Positions 34,254 through 42,368 of a stretch of DNA of 64,000 bases are shown piece after piece. Location of the stretch: NCBI GenBank assembly GCA_050283925.1, contig JBNOAI010000005.1, positions 186,001-250,000 on the forward strand, given 5' to 3'. The notes under the pieces are model-generated. The model had not been told where the DNA came from, made no database searches, and saw only the letters and a list, made by a program, of their open reading frames with translations. The translations under genes were made by a program, and so were the position numbers. Each line of letters opens with the position of its first letter. Position 1 is the first letter of the stretch. Source of the stretch: ZC4RG25 sp023428365. GTDB taxonomy: Bacteria > Pseudomonadota > Alphaproteobacteria > Rhizobiales > Hyphomicrobiaceae.

Positions 34254-35480
34254 TCAGGCCGTTACCTCGCGCGCCAAAGCCGCACCCGATGTCAGAAAGG
34301 CCTCGATCTCCTCCGCGGAATATCCCGCTTCTGCCAGGATCTCGCGTGTGTGCTGTCCAAGAACCGGCGCAGGACCAGCGACCTTTCCCGGCGTTTCCGA
34401 GAACTTCACCGGCAATCCGATCGTCTGGATGTGGCCAGCAATAGGATGATCCACGGTCGGCACCATCTCGCGGGCGACGGTCTGCGGATGGGCGTGCATC
34501 TCCTTGATCGACAACACAGGCCCAGCAGGGATCCCGACGCGATCGAAAGCGGCCATCCACTCGGCTGTGGTGCGCATCTTCATCCGCGGATTGATGCGCT
34601 CCAGCAGCGCTTCGAGGTTCGCCATACGGCCGGGATTGTCCACGAAGCGCGGATCATTCTTGAGGTCCGGGTCGCCGATCTGGTCGGTGAATTCGTGCCA
34701 GATCTTCTGATTCGGCGCGGCAATGTTGATCCAGCCATCTTTCGTTTCGAACGCCTGGTAGGGCGCAGACAGCGGGTGCGCGGAACCCAGCGGTCCCGGC
34801 GAAATGCCGGTCGCGAAGGCAATCGCGGATTGCCAGTAGGTATGAATGATGCCCGCCTCGAACAGCGATGTGTCAACGCGCTGTCCTTCTCCGGTTTTCA
34901 GTTTGTGCGCATACGCGGCGCACACGCCCATCGCCGAAAGAACGCCTGCGGTGATGTCGGCGATCGGGCCGCCGACCTTGACCGGCGGACGCCCCGGACC
35001 TTCGCCGGTGATCGCCATCAGACCTGACATGCCCTGCGCGACGAGATCGAAGCCACCGTGCTCCCCCAGTGGGCCACTGCGGCCATAGCCTGAAACCTCG
35101 CAATAGATCAGCCCCGGATTGATGCTTTTCAGAACATCATAGCCAAGCCCCAGGCGCTGCATGGTGTCGTGCCGGTAGTTCTCGATCAGCACATCGGCCT
35201 GGGCGACGAGCCGCTTGAGAATGTCCTTGGCGCCGGGATTTTTCAGGTCGAGCGCAATGCCGCGCTTGTTGCGGTTCATCATCATGAAGGCCACCGGCTC
35301 GCCGTTGATATCCGGCGGTCGCATACGGCGCGTGTCGTCACCACCCGCGATTTTCTCGACCTTCACGACGTCCGCGCCCATGTCGGCCAGCATCAGGCCG
35401 CAGATCGGGCCAGCCATGATGTGGCTGAGATCGAGAACGCGCATCCCTTTGAGAGGACCCTTACGGGCTGTCTGACTCAA
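34254..35480 (-). CDS. CaiB/BaiF (class III) CoA-transferase
   Basis: 408 residues, the normal length of class III CoA-transferases, which move CoA between carboxylic acids through a glutamyl/aspartyl enzyme thioester. Family features are LKGMRVLDLSHIMAGP at the N-terminus, ADMGADVVKVE, NRNKRGIALDLK, LIENYR, and the catalytic aspartate in GGFDLVAQGMSG (D145). The substrates are not predictable. The TTG at 35480 is supported by AGGGGAAACGG upstream; ATG 35444 would cut into the first conserved block. No neighbouring acyl-CoA enzyme indicates a pathway. Confidence 0.9.
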   Translation of the reverse strand: MSQTARKGPLKGMRVLDLSHIMAGPICGLMLADMGADVVKVEKIAGGDDTRRMRPPDINGEPVAFMMMNRNKRGIALDLKNPGAKDILKRLVAQADVLIENYRHDTMQRLGLGYDVLKSINPGLIYCEVSGYGRSGPLGEHGGFDLVAQGMSGLMAITGEGPGRPPVKVGGPIADITAGVLSAMGVCAAYAHKLKTGEGQRVDTSLFEAGIIHTYWQSAIAFATGISPGPLGSAHPLSAPYQAFETKDGWINIAAPNQKIWHEFTDQIGDPDLKNDPRFVDNPGRMANLEALLERINPRMKMRTTAEWMAAFDRVGIPAGPVLSIKEMHAHPQTVAREMVPTVDHPIAGHIQTIGLPVKFSETPGKVAGPAPVLGQHTREILAEAGYSAEEIEAFLTSGAALAREVTA

Positions 35481-35681
35481 GGCCGTTTCCCCTTTAGTTC
35501 TTATGGTTGAATTCCTTGGGCGATTTAACGGTGTTTACAGCAGGAGTTTCAAACACTTTCGACAGATCGTTTCCCTCCAGGACAGGCCTCCCTCGACGCG
35601 AAGTCGCGAGTCAGACACACTCACTGGTCGTGGCTTCGTTCTGTCGCATCGGCCTCAACCCGTTCTAGAGGAGACGAACGC

Positions 35682-35939
35682 ATGAAGACGGACGCGCAAT
35701 CCCTGATCGTCATGGCGCTGATCGGCATTCTTGCCGGATTTCTCGCCTCAGTGGTGGTAGGCGGCGGCGGTGGCTTGCTGTGGTACCTGATCGTCGGCTT
35801 GGTTGGATCATTCGTCGGCGGCCTGCTGCTGGGCTCACTGGGAACCAGCCTCGGCATCAGCAACCCAATCGCATCTCAGATCGTGACCGCCACAATCGGT
35901 GCGATCATCGTCATCATATTGGCACGCATGATTGCTTAG
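35682..35939 (+). CDS. Small membrane protein, GlsB/YeaQ/YmgE (transglycosylase-associated) family
   Basis: 85 residues with three hydrophobic segments separated by glycine clusters (VVVGGGGGLLWYLIVGLVGSF, about 24-44 in part, then GSLGTSLG). This layout is that of the GlsB/YeaQ/YmgE stress-related membrane proteins. There is no enzymatic motif; the 'transglycosylase-associated' label is historical. GAGGAGACG precedes the ATG. A paralogue follows 54 bases downstream. Confidence 0.8.
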   Translation: MKTDAQSLIVMALIGILAGFLASVVVGGGGGLLWYLIVGLVGSFVGGLLLGSLGTSLGISNPIASQIVTATIGAIIVIILARMIA

Positions 35940-35993
35940 TACTGCGGTGCTGGGCGCTCTCTAATCACTCACAGCCCTCAAAGGAGGGGACCA

Positions 35994-36256
35994 TGGATTT
36001 CGGGCCTTACACCCCATACATCGTGCTTGCGATCGTCGGTTTGGTCGCAGGCTGGCTTTGCGGACTCTTGCTGGGGGGTGGCGGTCTCATCCGCAACTTG
36101 ATCGTCGGCGTCATTGGCGCCTTCGTTGGCGGCTATCTGTTCTACAATATCCTGAACATCAGGATTGATCTGGGAAATCCCTGGGTCGATCAGATCGCCA
36201 TCGCGACCATCGGCGCTGTCGTCGTGACGCTGCTAGCGAGGGCCATAGCGCGTTGA
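35994..36256 (+). CDS. Small membrane protein, second GlsB/YeaQ-like paralogue
   Basis: 87 residues with the same three-helix, glycine-rich plan as the preceding protein (VGLVAGWLCGLLLGGGG, NLIVGVIGAFVGGYLF, and a final AIATIGAVVVTLLARAIAR helix comparable with ATIGAIIVIILARMIA). AAAGGAGGGG directly before ATG 35994 is a very strong ribosome site and decides the start. The tandem pair ends at a strong terminator, so it forms its own small operon. Confidence 0.82.
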
Positions 36257-36313
36257 GGGAGGTCGAATTTTTGACTTTCACGCGCTGAGATGGCACTTGA
36301 TGGTGCGAAGAGC

Positions 36314-36349
36314 ACAGGCCACCTAGCCAGGGTGGCCTGTTTCTGTTTG
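36314..36349 (+). terminator. Intrinsic terminator after the small membrane protein pair
   Basis: ACAGGCCACC (36314-36323) pairs perfectly with GGTGGCCTGT (36331-36340), 7-base loop, then TTCTGTTT. It lies 57 bases after the second gene and 34 bases before lipA. Confidence 0.88.
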
Positions 36350-36382
36350 ACTGACCCGCAACGATATTAACGATCCTGAGCA

Positions 36383-37327
36383 ATGGTCACGGTTCTCGAC
36401 ACCCGCCAGCGGCATCCGGAGAAGGCCCATCGGCCAGATAAGCCGATGCTGCGCAAACCGGACTGGATCCGCGTCAAGGCTCCTGGCTCGCCGGTTTATG
36501 GCGAAACGCGCCGGATCGTGCGCGAGCACGGCTTACACACTGTGTGCGAGGAGGCCGGCTGTCCGAATATCGGTGAATGCTGGACCAAGAAGCACGCCAC
36601 CATGATGATCATGGGCGACACCTGCACGCGCGCCTGTGCGTTCTGCAACGTGCGCACCGGCCTTCCGAAGCCGCTTGACCCCAACGAGCCGGAAAGCGTC
36701 GCGGAAGCCGTCGCCAAGCTCGCGTTGGAGCATGTCGTCATTACCTCGGTAGACCGGGATGATCTCGCCGACGGTGGTGCGGAGCATTTCGCCCAGGTGA
36801 TCCGTGCCATCCGCGCACGGACGCCGAACACGACTATCGAAATTCTGACGCCGGACTTCCTGCGCAAAGAAGGAGCGGTGGAAGTTGTCGTCGCGGCCAA
36901 GCCCGACGTCTTCAACCACAACCTGGAAACCGTGCCGGGTCTCTATCTCAGCATCCGTCCGGGTGCTCGCTATTTCCATTCGCTGCGGCTGCTGCAGCGC
37001 GTGAAGGAACTCGACCCGACGATGTTCACCAAGTCGGGCATCATGGTCGGACTGGGTGAGGAGCGCGAAGAAGTCCTGCAGCTCATGGACGATCTGCGCA
37101 CGGCCAACGTCGACTTCCTCACCATCGGTCAGTACCTGCAACCCACCCGCAAGCACGCCGAAGTGAAGCGCTTCGTGACGCCCGACGAGTTCAAATCCTA
37201 CGAGCGGATTGCATCCGCGAAAGGCTTTCTCCTTGTGGCGTCCAGTCCGCTGACACGGTCGTCCTATCATGCCGGCGATGATTTCGCCCGCCTGCGCGCC
37301 GCACGTTTGGCGCAGGCGCAGGCCTGA
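36383..37327 (+). CDS. lipA: Lipoyl synthase
   Basis: 314 residues. LipA is a radical-SAM enzyme that inserts two sulfurs into protein-bound octanoyl groups. Both iron-sulfur sites are intact: the auxiliary cluster cysteines C55, C60 and C66 (CEEAGCPNIGEC) and the radical-SAM cysteines C81, C85 and C88 (CTRACAFC). The C-terminal TRSSYHAGD carries the conserved serine that ligates the auxiliary cluster. Length is normal. Start ATG 36383 lies just after the terminator of the previous operon, so its promoter must overlap that region. Confidence 0.96.
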   Translation: MVTVLDTRQRHPEKAHRPDKPMLRKPDWIRVKAPGSPVYGETRRIVREHGLHTVCEEAGCPNIGECWTKKHATMMIMGDTCTRACAFCNVRTGLPKPLDPNEPESVAEAVAKLALEHVVITSVDRDDLADGGAEHFAQVIRAIRARTPNTTIEILTPDFLRKEGAVEVVVAAKPDVFNHNLETVPGLYLSIRPGARYFHSLRLLQRVKELDPTMFTKSGIMVGLGEEREEVLQLMDDLRTANVDFLTIGQYLQPTRKHAEVKRFVTPDEFKSYERIASAKGFLLVASSPLTRSSYHAGDDFARLRAARLAQAQA

Positions 37328-37371
37328 TTGCGAAAGCGGCCCATGGCATGTCCTCACGGGACGGGACAGAA

Positions 37372-37885
37372 ATGCGCCGCATCGCCGTTCTCGGCGCACC
37401 GGGCTCCGGCAAATCGACGTTTTCTGCCGCTCTCGCTGCGCGGCTGAAACACCCGCTCGTGCATCTCGATCAGCTCTATTGGGAGCCAGGCTGGGTGATT
37501 GCCGCGCCCGAGGTTTTCCGTCAGCGGTGCGAGGAGACGGTGGCTCAGGAATCGTGGGTCATTCGACGGGACGTATTCCAACACCTTCGACATTCGAATC
37601 CCGGCCGCTGATCACATTTTCTGGTTCGACAGAGATCGCATTTCCTGTCTGTATCGCGTTCTCAAACGCAGCCTGACCTCGTATGGCAAAGTCAGAGCGG
37701 ATATGGCTCCCGGATGCCCGGAGCGAGTGGACTTGGCGTTTCTGCGCTATGTCTGGTCGTTCAATGCCACCCGCCGACCACGAATCATCGCAGCGCTCGA
37801 CAACTATGCAGCGCACGATCGAACGCGGATCATCCGCACGGATCGAGCCGCCCAGGCGACACTGGATCAACTCGCCGCGGCTTGA
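37372..37885 (+). pseudogene. P-loop kinase-like (topology modulation/adenylate-kinase-like) gene broken by one frameshift
   Basis: The first frame gives MRRIAVLGAPGSGKSTFSAA (Walker A), HLDQLYWEPGW and ends in QESWVI; the matching continuation DGTYSNTF ... IFWFDRDRI ... YGKVRADMAPGCPERVDL ... TRRPRII is in the +1-shifted frame. Together they make a normal protein of about 170 residues of the FlaR/adenylate-kinase-like family. The break is in GTCATTCGACGGG at 37558-37570: removing one T or C restores tgg-gtc-at(y)-gac-ggg. Without it the first frame stops at 37611. Either a recent one-base insertion or a sequencing error; the rest of both halves is well preserved. Confidence 0.85.
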
Positions 37886-37930
37886 CCGCAGCCGCTTCAC
37901 GTGCCCTTACGAGGCCGAACGATAGGAAAC

Positions 37931-38233
37931 ATGATGGCAGACGACGACTACGTGTACGACGAGGTGACTGGCGATTGGCTTCCAGCCTCCGAGATCGCCG
38001 CGCGTGCCCAGAGCACGAGCATCGAGGTGCGCGACTCGGCCGGCAACGTTCTCGCAGACGGGGACGCTGTCGTTCTCATCAAGGATCTCAAGGTTAAAGG
38101 CGCGAACCAAACGCTGAAGCAGGGCACGCTCATCAAATCGATCCGTCTCACCGATAACCCGGACGAGATCGATTGCCGCCACGACGCGATCAAAGGGCTT
38201 GTTTTGCGCACAGAGTTCGTCCGCAAGCGCTAA
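37931..38233 (+). CDS. PhnA/YjdM-like domain protein
   Basis: 100 residues. The C-terminal two thirds match the PhnA (YjdM) SH3-like domain: VRDSAGNVLADGDAVVLIKDLKVKG, NQTLKQGT, IKSIRL and DCRHDAIKGLVLRTEFVRKR. The N-terminal zinc-ribbon part of E. coli YjdM is replaced by a short acidic DDDYVYDEVTGDW stretch. The old link to phosphonate use is not supported by context. AGGAAAC precedes two consecutive ATGs; 37934 has the better spacing. Confidence 0.85.
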   Translation: MMADDDYVYDEVTGDWLPASEIAARAQSTSIEVRDSAGNVLADGDAVVLIKDLKVKGANQTLKQGTLIKSIRLTDNPDEIDCRHDAIKGLVLRTEFVRKR

Positions 38234-38294
38234 CGATCGAGAGCGACGGCGAAGCGCAGATGATTTTCAACGAACGCGCAGTAGGATAGGCGAC

Positions 38295-38768
38295 ATGCCA
38301 AGTTTTCGCACCCAGCGCACCGTTCCGCACCCGCCACAGGCCATGTTTGAGCTGGTGGCGGATGTCGAGCGGTATCCCGAGTTCCTGCCATTGTGCGAGA
38401 GCCTGAAGGTGTTGTCGCGCGGCCAGCTTGCCGATGGCGGCGAGGAGATCGTTGCCGCAATGGCGGTCGGTTATGGGCCGGTCCGCGAGACGTTCACCAC
38501 GAAGGTCCGCCTCGACCGGGCAAACCAGCGCATTCTGGTGAGCTACGTCGACGGTCCCTTCCGGCACCTCGAGAACACCTGGACCTTCGTGCCGGATCCC
38601 AAAGGCTGCCGCGTCGACTTCTCGATCGTCTATGAGTTCCGTTCGATCGCGCTGGGAATGGTGATGGGCGCGGCGTTCGACAAGGCGTTCCGCAAGTTTG
38701 CCGAGGCTTTCGAAAGCCGTGCCGACGTCGTCTATGGTCGCCCAAATCCGGCGCTTCATCAGGCTTAG
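38295..38768 (+). CDS. COQ10/RatA-like START domain protein (ubiquinone-binding type)
   Basis: 157 residues. It is a polyketide-cyclase/START-like fold recognised from AMFELVADVERYPEFLPLCESL, FTTKVRLDRANQRILVSYVDGPF, and FSIVYEFRS with MVMGAAFDKAFRKFAEAFE. Homologues are COQ10, which binds coenzyme Q and assists respiration, and E. coli RatA, named as a toxin; in alphaproteobacteria near lipA the quinone role is more likely. ATG 38295 is supported by ATAGG upstream and the family start. It converges on pncC with a 16-base gap. Confidence 0.88.
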   Translation: MPSFRTQRTVPHPPQAMFELVADVERYPEFLPLCESLKVLSRGQLADGGEEIVAAMAVGYGPVRETFTTKVRLDRANQRILVSYVDGPFRHLENTWTFVPDPKGCRVDFSIVYEFRSIALGMVMGAAFDKAFRKFAEAFESRADVVYGRPNPALHQA

Positions 38769-38784
38769 AAGCGTCGCCGCTCCG

Positions 38785-39285
38785 CTAGCCTGGCGAGGAA
38801 ATCACACAGCCGATGAGGCTCAAGGCGGCCTTAACGCTGGCCAGCCGGATCGGACCGCGACCGATATCGCCGAAGCGCCGCTCCAGATGCACGACCTGTC
38901 CGCCTTTGATCGCCGCGCCGAAATGAACCAGCCCGACCGGCTTTTCGGCTGATCCGCCGCCCGGACCGGCAACACCGGTTACCGACACTGCAACGTCAGC
39001 CTGGGAATTGGCCAGCGCGCCTTGTGCCATGGCGCGGGCCACTTCGGCGCTGACTGCACCATACTTGGCGAGCAGATCTTCACTCACACCGAGGCAGGAC
39101 ATCTTGGCAGCATTGGAGTAGGTGACGTAGCCGCGCTCAACGACGTCGGATGAACCGGCGATCTCGGTGAACAGTCCGGCGATCAGCCCACCCGTGCAGC
39201 TTTCAGCGGTCACGAGCATCTTCTGCTGCGCACGGAGGCGTTCCAGCAATTTGCGCGCGTCGTCGACGAGATCTTCCGGAAACAT
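38785..39285 (-). CDS. pncC: CinA C-terminal domain protein, nicotinamide-nucleotide amidase
   Basis: 166 residues, a stand-alone CinA C-terminal (PncC) domain. TAESCTGGLIAGLFTEIAGSS, the GYVTYSNAAK segment, and VTGVAGPGGGSAEKPVG are the conserved active-site blocks. PncC deamidates NMN to nicotinate mononucleotide in the NAD recycling pathway. The N-terminal competence/pyrophosphatase domain of full CinA is absent, as in the E. coli YgaD form. It is followed by no same-strand neighbour within 100 bases. Confidence 0.92.
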   Translation of the reverse strand: MFPEDLVDDARKLLERLRAQQKMLVTAESCTGGLIAGLFTEIAGSSDVVERGYVTYSNAAKMSCLGVSEDLLAKYGAVSAEVARAMAQGALANSQADVAVSVTGVAGPGGGSAEKPVGLVHFGAAIKGGQVVHLERRFGDIGRGPIRLASVKAALSLIGCVISSPG

Positions 39286-39398
39286 CGGCCGTCCTTCGCA
39301 TCTATCCGGCTACAGGGCCAGGATAGGGGAATAGCGGCACAGCAAAACAGGCCATCGCGTCGCAACGACCTGCTGAAATTTCGAAAGATGAACGGCGA

Positions 39399-39887
39399 TC
39401 AGACGACCGCCAGCTTCTCAGCCTGGTGCAGCAGCCCGTCCAGCGTCGTGCGGCTATCGCTGCCCATCACACCGACAGCCCGCTGCTGCGCGGCCATCCA
39501 AACCGGATAGGCTTCCTTGATAACGCTTTGACCTTTTGGCGTCAGATGCAGGCCGCGACCACGCCGACCTGCGGGCGGATCCATATCGATGAGCTGCAGC
39601 GCCAGAAGACGCTTCAGGTTGCGGGAGAGGGTGGACTTTTCGATATCGAGTGAGAAGCCGATCTCGACAGCGGTAATGCCGTCCTGCTGAGCAAGCTGGG
39701 TGAGCAATGTGAACTGGCTCGCCGTGATGCCGAGGGGACGCATGGCGTCGTCATAGACCCGTGTGATGATACGGCTGAGCTGGCGAACCCGGGTCGCGAT
39801 GCAGCTCGACGCCGTCGTCTCCGCAATATTGGCGATATTGGCGATCTCCGCCGTGGCTGGCGCCGGCTCTTGCGTCATGATGTTCAT
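39399..39887 (-). CDS. MarR family transcriptional regulator
   Basis: 162 residues. A winged helix-turn-helix MarR domain: IATRVRQLSRIITRVYDD (dimerisation helix), GITASQFTLLTQLAQQDGITAVEIG, LDIEKSTLSRNLKRLLALQLI (recognition helix) and GRRGRGLHLTPKGQ (wing). The first 30 residues (AEIANIANIAETTASS) are an unusual repeated A/I/N stretch. The ligand is unknown. A perfect 8-base inverted repeat 25-43 bases upstream of the start codon is a likely operator for autorepression. The ATG at 39887 is preferred because the longer frame would begin upstream of that operator. Confidence 0.9.
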   Translation of the reverse strand: MNIMTQEPAPATAEIANIANIAETTASSCIATRVRQLSRIITRVYDDAMRPLGITASQFTLLTQLAQQDGITAVEIGFSLDIEKSTLSRNLKRLLALQLIDMDPPAGRRGRGLHLTPKGQSVIKEAYPVWMAAQQRAVGVMGSDSRTTLDGLLHQAEKLAVV

Positions 39888-39911
39888 AGGGCAACCCCTG
39901 ATGGCCAGTGG

Positions 39912-39930
39912 AGATACAACGTTTGTATCT
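39912..39930. promoter_or_regulatory. Probable MarR operator
   Basis: AGATACAA (39912-39919), CGT, TTGTATCT (39923-39930): a perfect 8-base inverted repeat with a 3-base spacer, the size and AT-rich composition of MarR-family sites. It lies in the leader/promoter of the MarR gene itself. Confidence 0.7.
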
Positions 39931-39971
39931 TTTGATCGTTGATTCTGGCCGATGATGCAAGACAACCTTCG

Positions 39972-41177
39972 TCATTCCACGGTCGATTGCGGGGGATTTC
40001 CCACAGGCAGAACAACGGTCGCGCTCGCAATGGCCGCAATTCCCTCCCGGCGGCCGGTGAAACCGAGGCCCTCCGTGGTCGTTGCTTTCACGCCGACGCG
40101 ACCGATATCGATAGCGAGAATGTCCGCAATCGAGGCGCGCATGGCATCGCGATGCGGTCCAATACGTGGAGCTTCGCACAGCAGGGTCACGTCGACGTTC
40201 TGAATGCGGCCGCCACGTTCCCGCACACGGCGTGCGGCGTCGCGCAGAAACAGGTGCGAAGCGGCACCTTTCCATTTCGGATCGCTCGGCGGGAAATGCT
40301 GGCCGATATCGCCGTCGGCAATCGCTCCCAGCAGCGCGTCCGTCAGGGCATGAACGCCAACATCGGCGTCCGAATGCCCTTCCAGCGCCTGCGTGTGGGG
40401 GATCTGCACGCCACACAACCAAACATGATCGCCGTCGCGGAAACGGTGGACATCGAAACCGGTACCGTTCCGCGTCTCGACCGTCGAGCCCTCGCTGAGC
40501 AGACGTTCCGCCAAAATGAAATCCTCCGTCGTCGTGATCTTGATGTTGCGAGCGCTACCTTCGACGACGGCAACCCGCAGACCAGCCCATTCGGCGATCG
40601 CGGCGTCGTCGGTGAAATCGAGCGTGCTATCGCGGTGGGCGTCCGTGTGTGCTGCAGAGATCGCGGCGTAGTGGAAGCCTTGCGGAGTCTGGGCACGCCA
40701 CAGGCCGTCACGCGATACGGTATCGGAAATCACGCCGTCGGCAGCGGCGCGCTTCAGCGTGTCACTGACCGGCGTGGCCGCGATGACGCCATCGTGCCGG
40801 CCGAGGCCATCGATCACCCGACCGATGATGTCCGGATCGACTAGCGGCCGCGCTGCATCATGGATGAGGATCAGACCCGGGGCGTCATCCTGCAAAGCCG
40901 CCAGTCCGGCAAACACCGATGCCTGCCGCGTGCTACCGCCGACAACCGGAGGACGCAGCCGTTCTCCCACGCCTTGCAGGGCTGCCTCATAGAACGGACC
41001 ATCGTCTGCTCCGATGACGACTTGAACCACGGCAATCGAGGGATGCCGCAGGAAGGCGTCAACGGTGCGTGCGATGACGGCGCGGCCGGCCAATTGCCGA
41101 TACTGCTTGGGCAAATCACCGGGCGATCCAGCACGCGTGCCTCGTCCCCCGGCAACAATTACGGCAGCGATACGCAC
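39972..41177 (-). CDS. ispDF: Bifunctional IspD/IspF, MEP isoprenoid pathway
   Basis: 401 codons. The N-terminal half is IspD (MEP cytidylyltransferase): VAGGRGTRAG nucleotide loop, PKQYRQLAGR, HDAARPLV. The C-terminal half is IspF (MEcPP synthase): GTGFDVHRF, GHSDADVGVHAL with its zinc ligands, and VKATTTEGLGFTGRREGIA. Fusion of the two non-consecutive MEP-pathway enzymes is typical of alphaproteobacteria. The start is GTG at 41177, with GGAGGA eight bases upstream, which excludes the longer frames at 41234 and 41279. It is divergent from dusB. Confidence 0.95.
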   Translation of the reverse strand: MRIAAVIVAGGRGTRAGSPGDLPKQYRQLAGRAVIARTVDAFLRHPSIAVVQVVIGADDGPFYEAALQGVGERLRPPVVGGSTRQASVFAGLAALQDDAPGLILIHDAARPLVDPDIIGRVIDGLGRHDGVIAATPVSDTLKRAAADGVISDTVSRDGLWRAQTPQGFHYAAISAAHTDAHRDSTLDFTDDAAIAEWAGLRVAVVEGSARNIKITTTEDFILAERLLSEGSTVETRNGTGFDVHRFRDGDHVWLCGVQIPHTQALEGHSDADVGVHALTDALLGAIADGDIGQHFPPSDPKWKGAASHLFLRDAARRVRERGGRIQNVDVTLLCEAPRIGPHRDAMRASIADILAIDIGRVGVKATTTEGLGFTGRREGIAAIASATVVLPVGNPPQSTVE

Positions 41178-41360
41178 TTGAGCCAATCCTCCAGCAGTCC
41201 GACGCAGAATTATGCGGCCCACGCTTACTGACATGGCAAGGCTGAGGCAACTTGGACTTGGCAGAGCCCAATTTCGCACTTGCGAAGAGCATAGCGGTGG
41301 CCTAGTCTGCCCAACAGTTGATCACTTCACATTATTGATCAAATTACAGGCAACCCCTTC

Positions 41361-42368
41361 GTGCAACGCACCGGCAACCCATTGTGCATCGGCCCGCTGC
41401 AACTTGCGAACCCCGTTCTTCTTGCGCCGATGTCGGGCGTTACGGATCTTCCGTTCCGCCAGCAGGCGAACCAGCTCGGGGCAGGGCTTGTCGTGTCCGA
41501 AATGGTTGCCAGCGATGAGCTGGTCCGTGCCAGGCCGGATGTCCTCCGGAGGGCCGTCGGCGATGGAATTGCCCCCTTCGTCATACAACTTGCGGGCCGC
41601 GAAGCCCATTGGATGGCGGAAGGCGCACGTGTGGCGCAGGACCTCGGCGCGCACGTCATCGACATCAACATGGGATGCCCGGCCCGGCAGGTGACAGGTA
41701 AACTGTCCGGATCGGCTCTGATGCGCGATCCCTGCCACGCGCTGTCGTTGGTCGAAGCCGTCGTGAAGAGCGTGCAGGTTCCCGTGACCTTGAAGATGCG
41801 CATGGGGTGGGATCATGCCCAGCTCAATGCGCCTGAGATTGCCCGCCAGGCCGAGGACGCCGGCGTGCAGATGATCACGGTGCACGGCCGCACGCGGTGC
41901 CAGTTCTACAAGGGCACGGCCGACTGGGCATTCGTGCGCAAGGTCAAAGACGCGGTTTCGGTCCCCGTCATCGTCAATGGCGATGTGCGGACAGTCAGCG
42001 ATGCAATCGGCGCACTATCAGCATCGGGTGCGGATGGCGTGATGATCGGACGGGGTGCCTACGGCGCGCCGTGGTTGCCGGGACGCATCGCCAGTGCGCT
42101 CAGGCTCGGCCATGACCCAGGCGCTCCCGTTCTTCGCGAGCAGGCGCACACCGCCGCCACGCATATTCGCGGGATGCTCAGCTACTACGGCTCCGCGCTG
42201 GGTCTGCGCAACGCGCGCAAACATATCGGCTGGTATCTCGAACAAAGCGGCATAGCGGTGGGCCTCGCCAAATCCTGGCGTGCCCGACTCTGCCAGGACG
42301 ATAATCCAGACCGTGTGCTGGACGGTCTCGATGCCTTCTACGAGCAGGCCATGGAGAAAGCTGCATGA
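41361..42368 (+). CDS. dusB: tRNA-dihydrouridine synthase (DusB/NifR3)
   Basis: 335 residues. An FMN-dependent TIM barrel that reduces uridines in tRNA. LAPMSGVTDLPFR starts the barrel, the catalytic C106 is in INMGCPARQVTGKLSGSALM, and the tRNA/FMN-binding VHGRTRCQFYKG and VNGDVRT follow. The start is GTG 41361. Its stop overlaps ntrB by four bases (ATGA), the classic nifR3-ntrB-ntrC operon of alphaproteobacteria, in which dusB expression is tied to nitrogen control. Confidence 0.95.
   Translation: MQRTGNPLCIGPLQLANPVLLAPMSGVTDLPFRQQANQLGAGLVVSEMVASDELVRARPDVLRRAVGDGIAPFVIQLAGREAHWMAEGARVAQDLGAHVIDINMGCPARQVTGKLSGSALMRDPCHALSLVEAVVKSVQVPVTLKMRMGWDHAQLNAPEIARQAEDAGVQMITVHGRTRCQFYKGTADWAFVRKVKDAVSVPVIVNGDVRTVSDAIGALSASGADGVMIGRGAYGAPWLPGRIASALRLGHDPGAPVLREQAHTAATHIRGMLSYYGSALGLRNARKHIGWYLEQSGIAVGLAKSWRARLCQDDNPDRVLDGLDAFYEQAMEKAA

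Noticed and set aside
39972..40844. A 301-codon plus-strand frame over ispDF
   Set aside because: ispDF has all IspD and IspF motifs on the minus strand; the plus frame has none.
41318..41342. TTGATCA and TGATCAA inverted arms in the ispDF/dusB gap as an FNR-like site
   Set aside because: The arm spacing (11 bases between arms) does not fit the TTGAT-N4-ATCAA FNR/FixK box, and short AT-rich matches are easy to find by chance.
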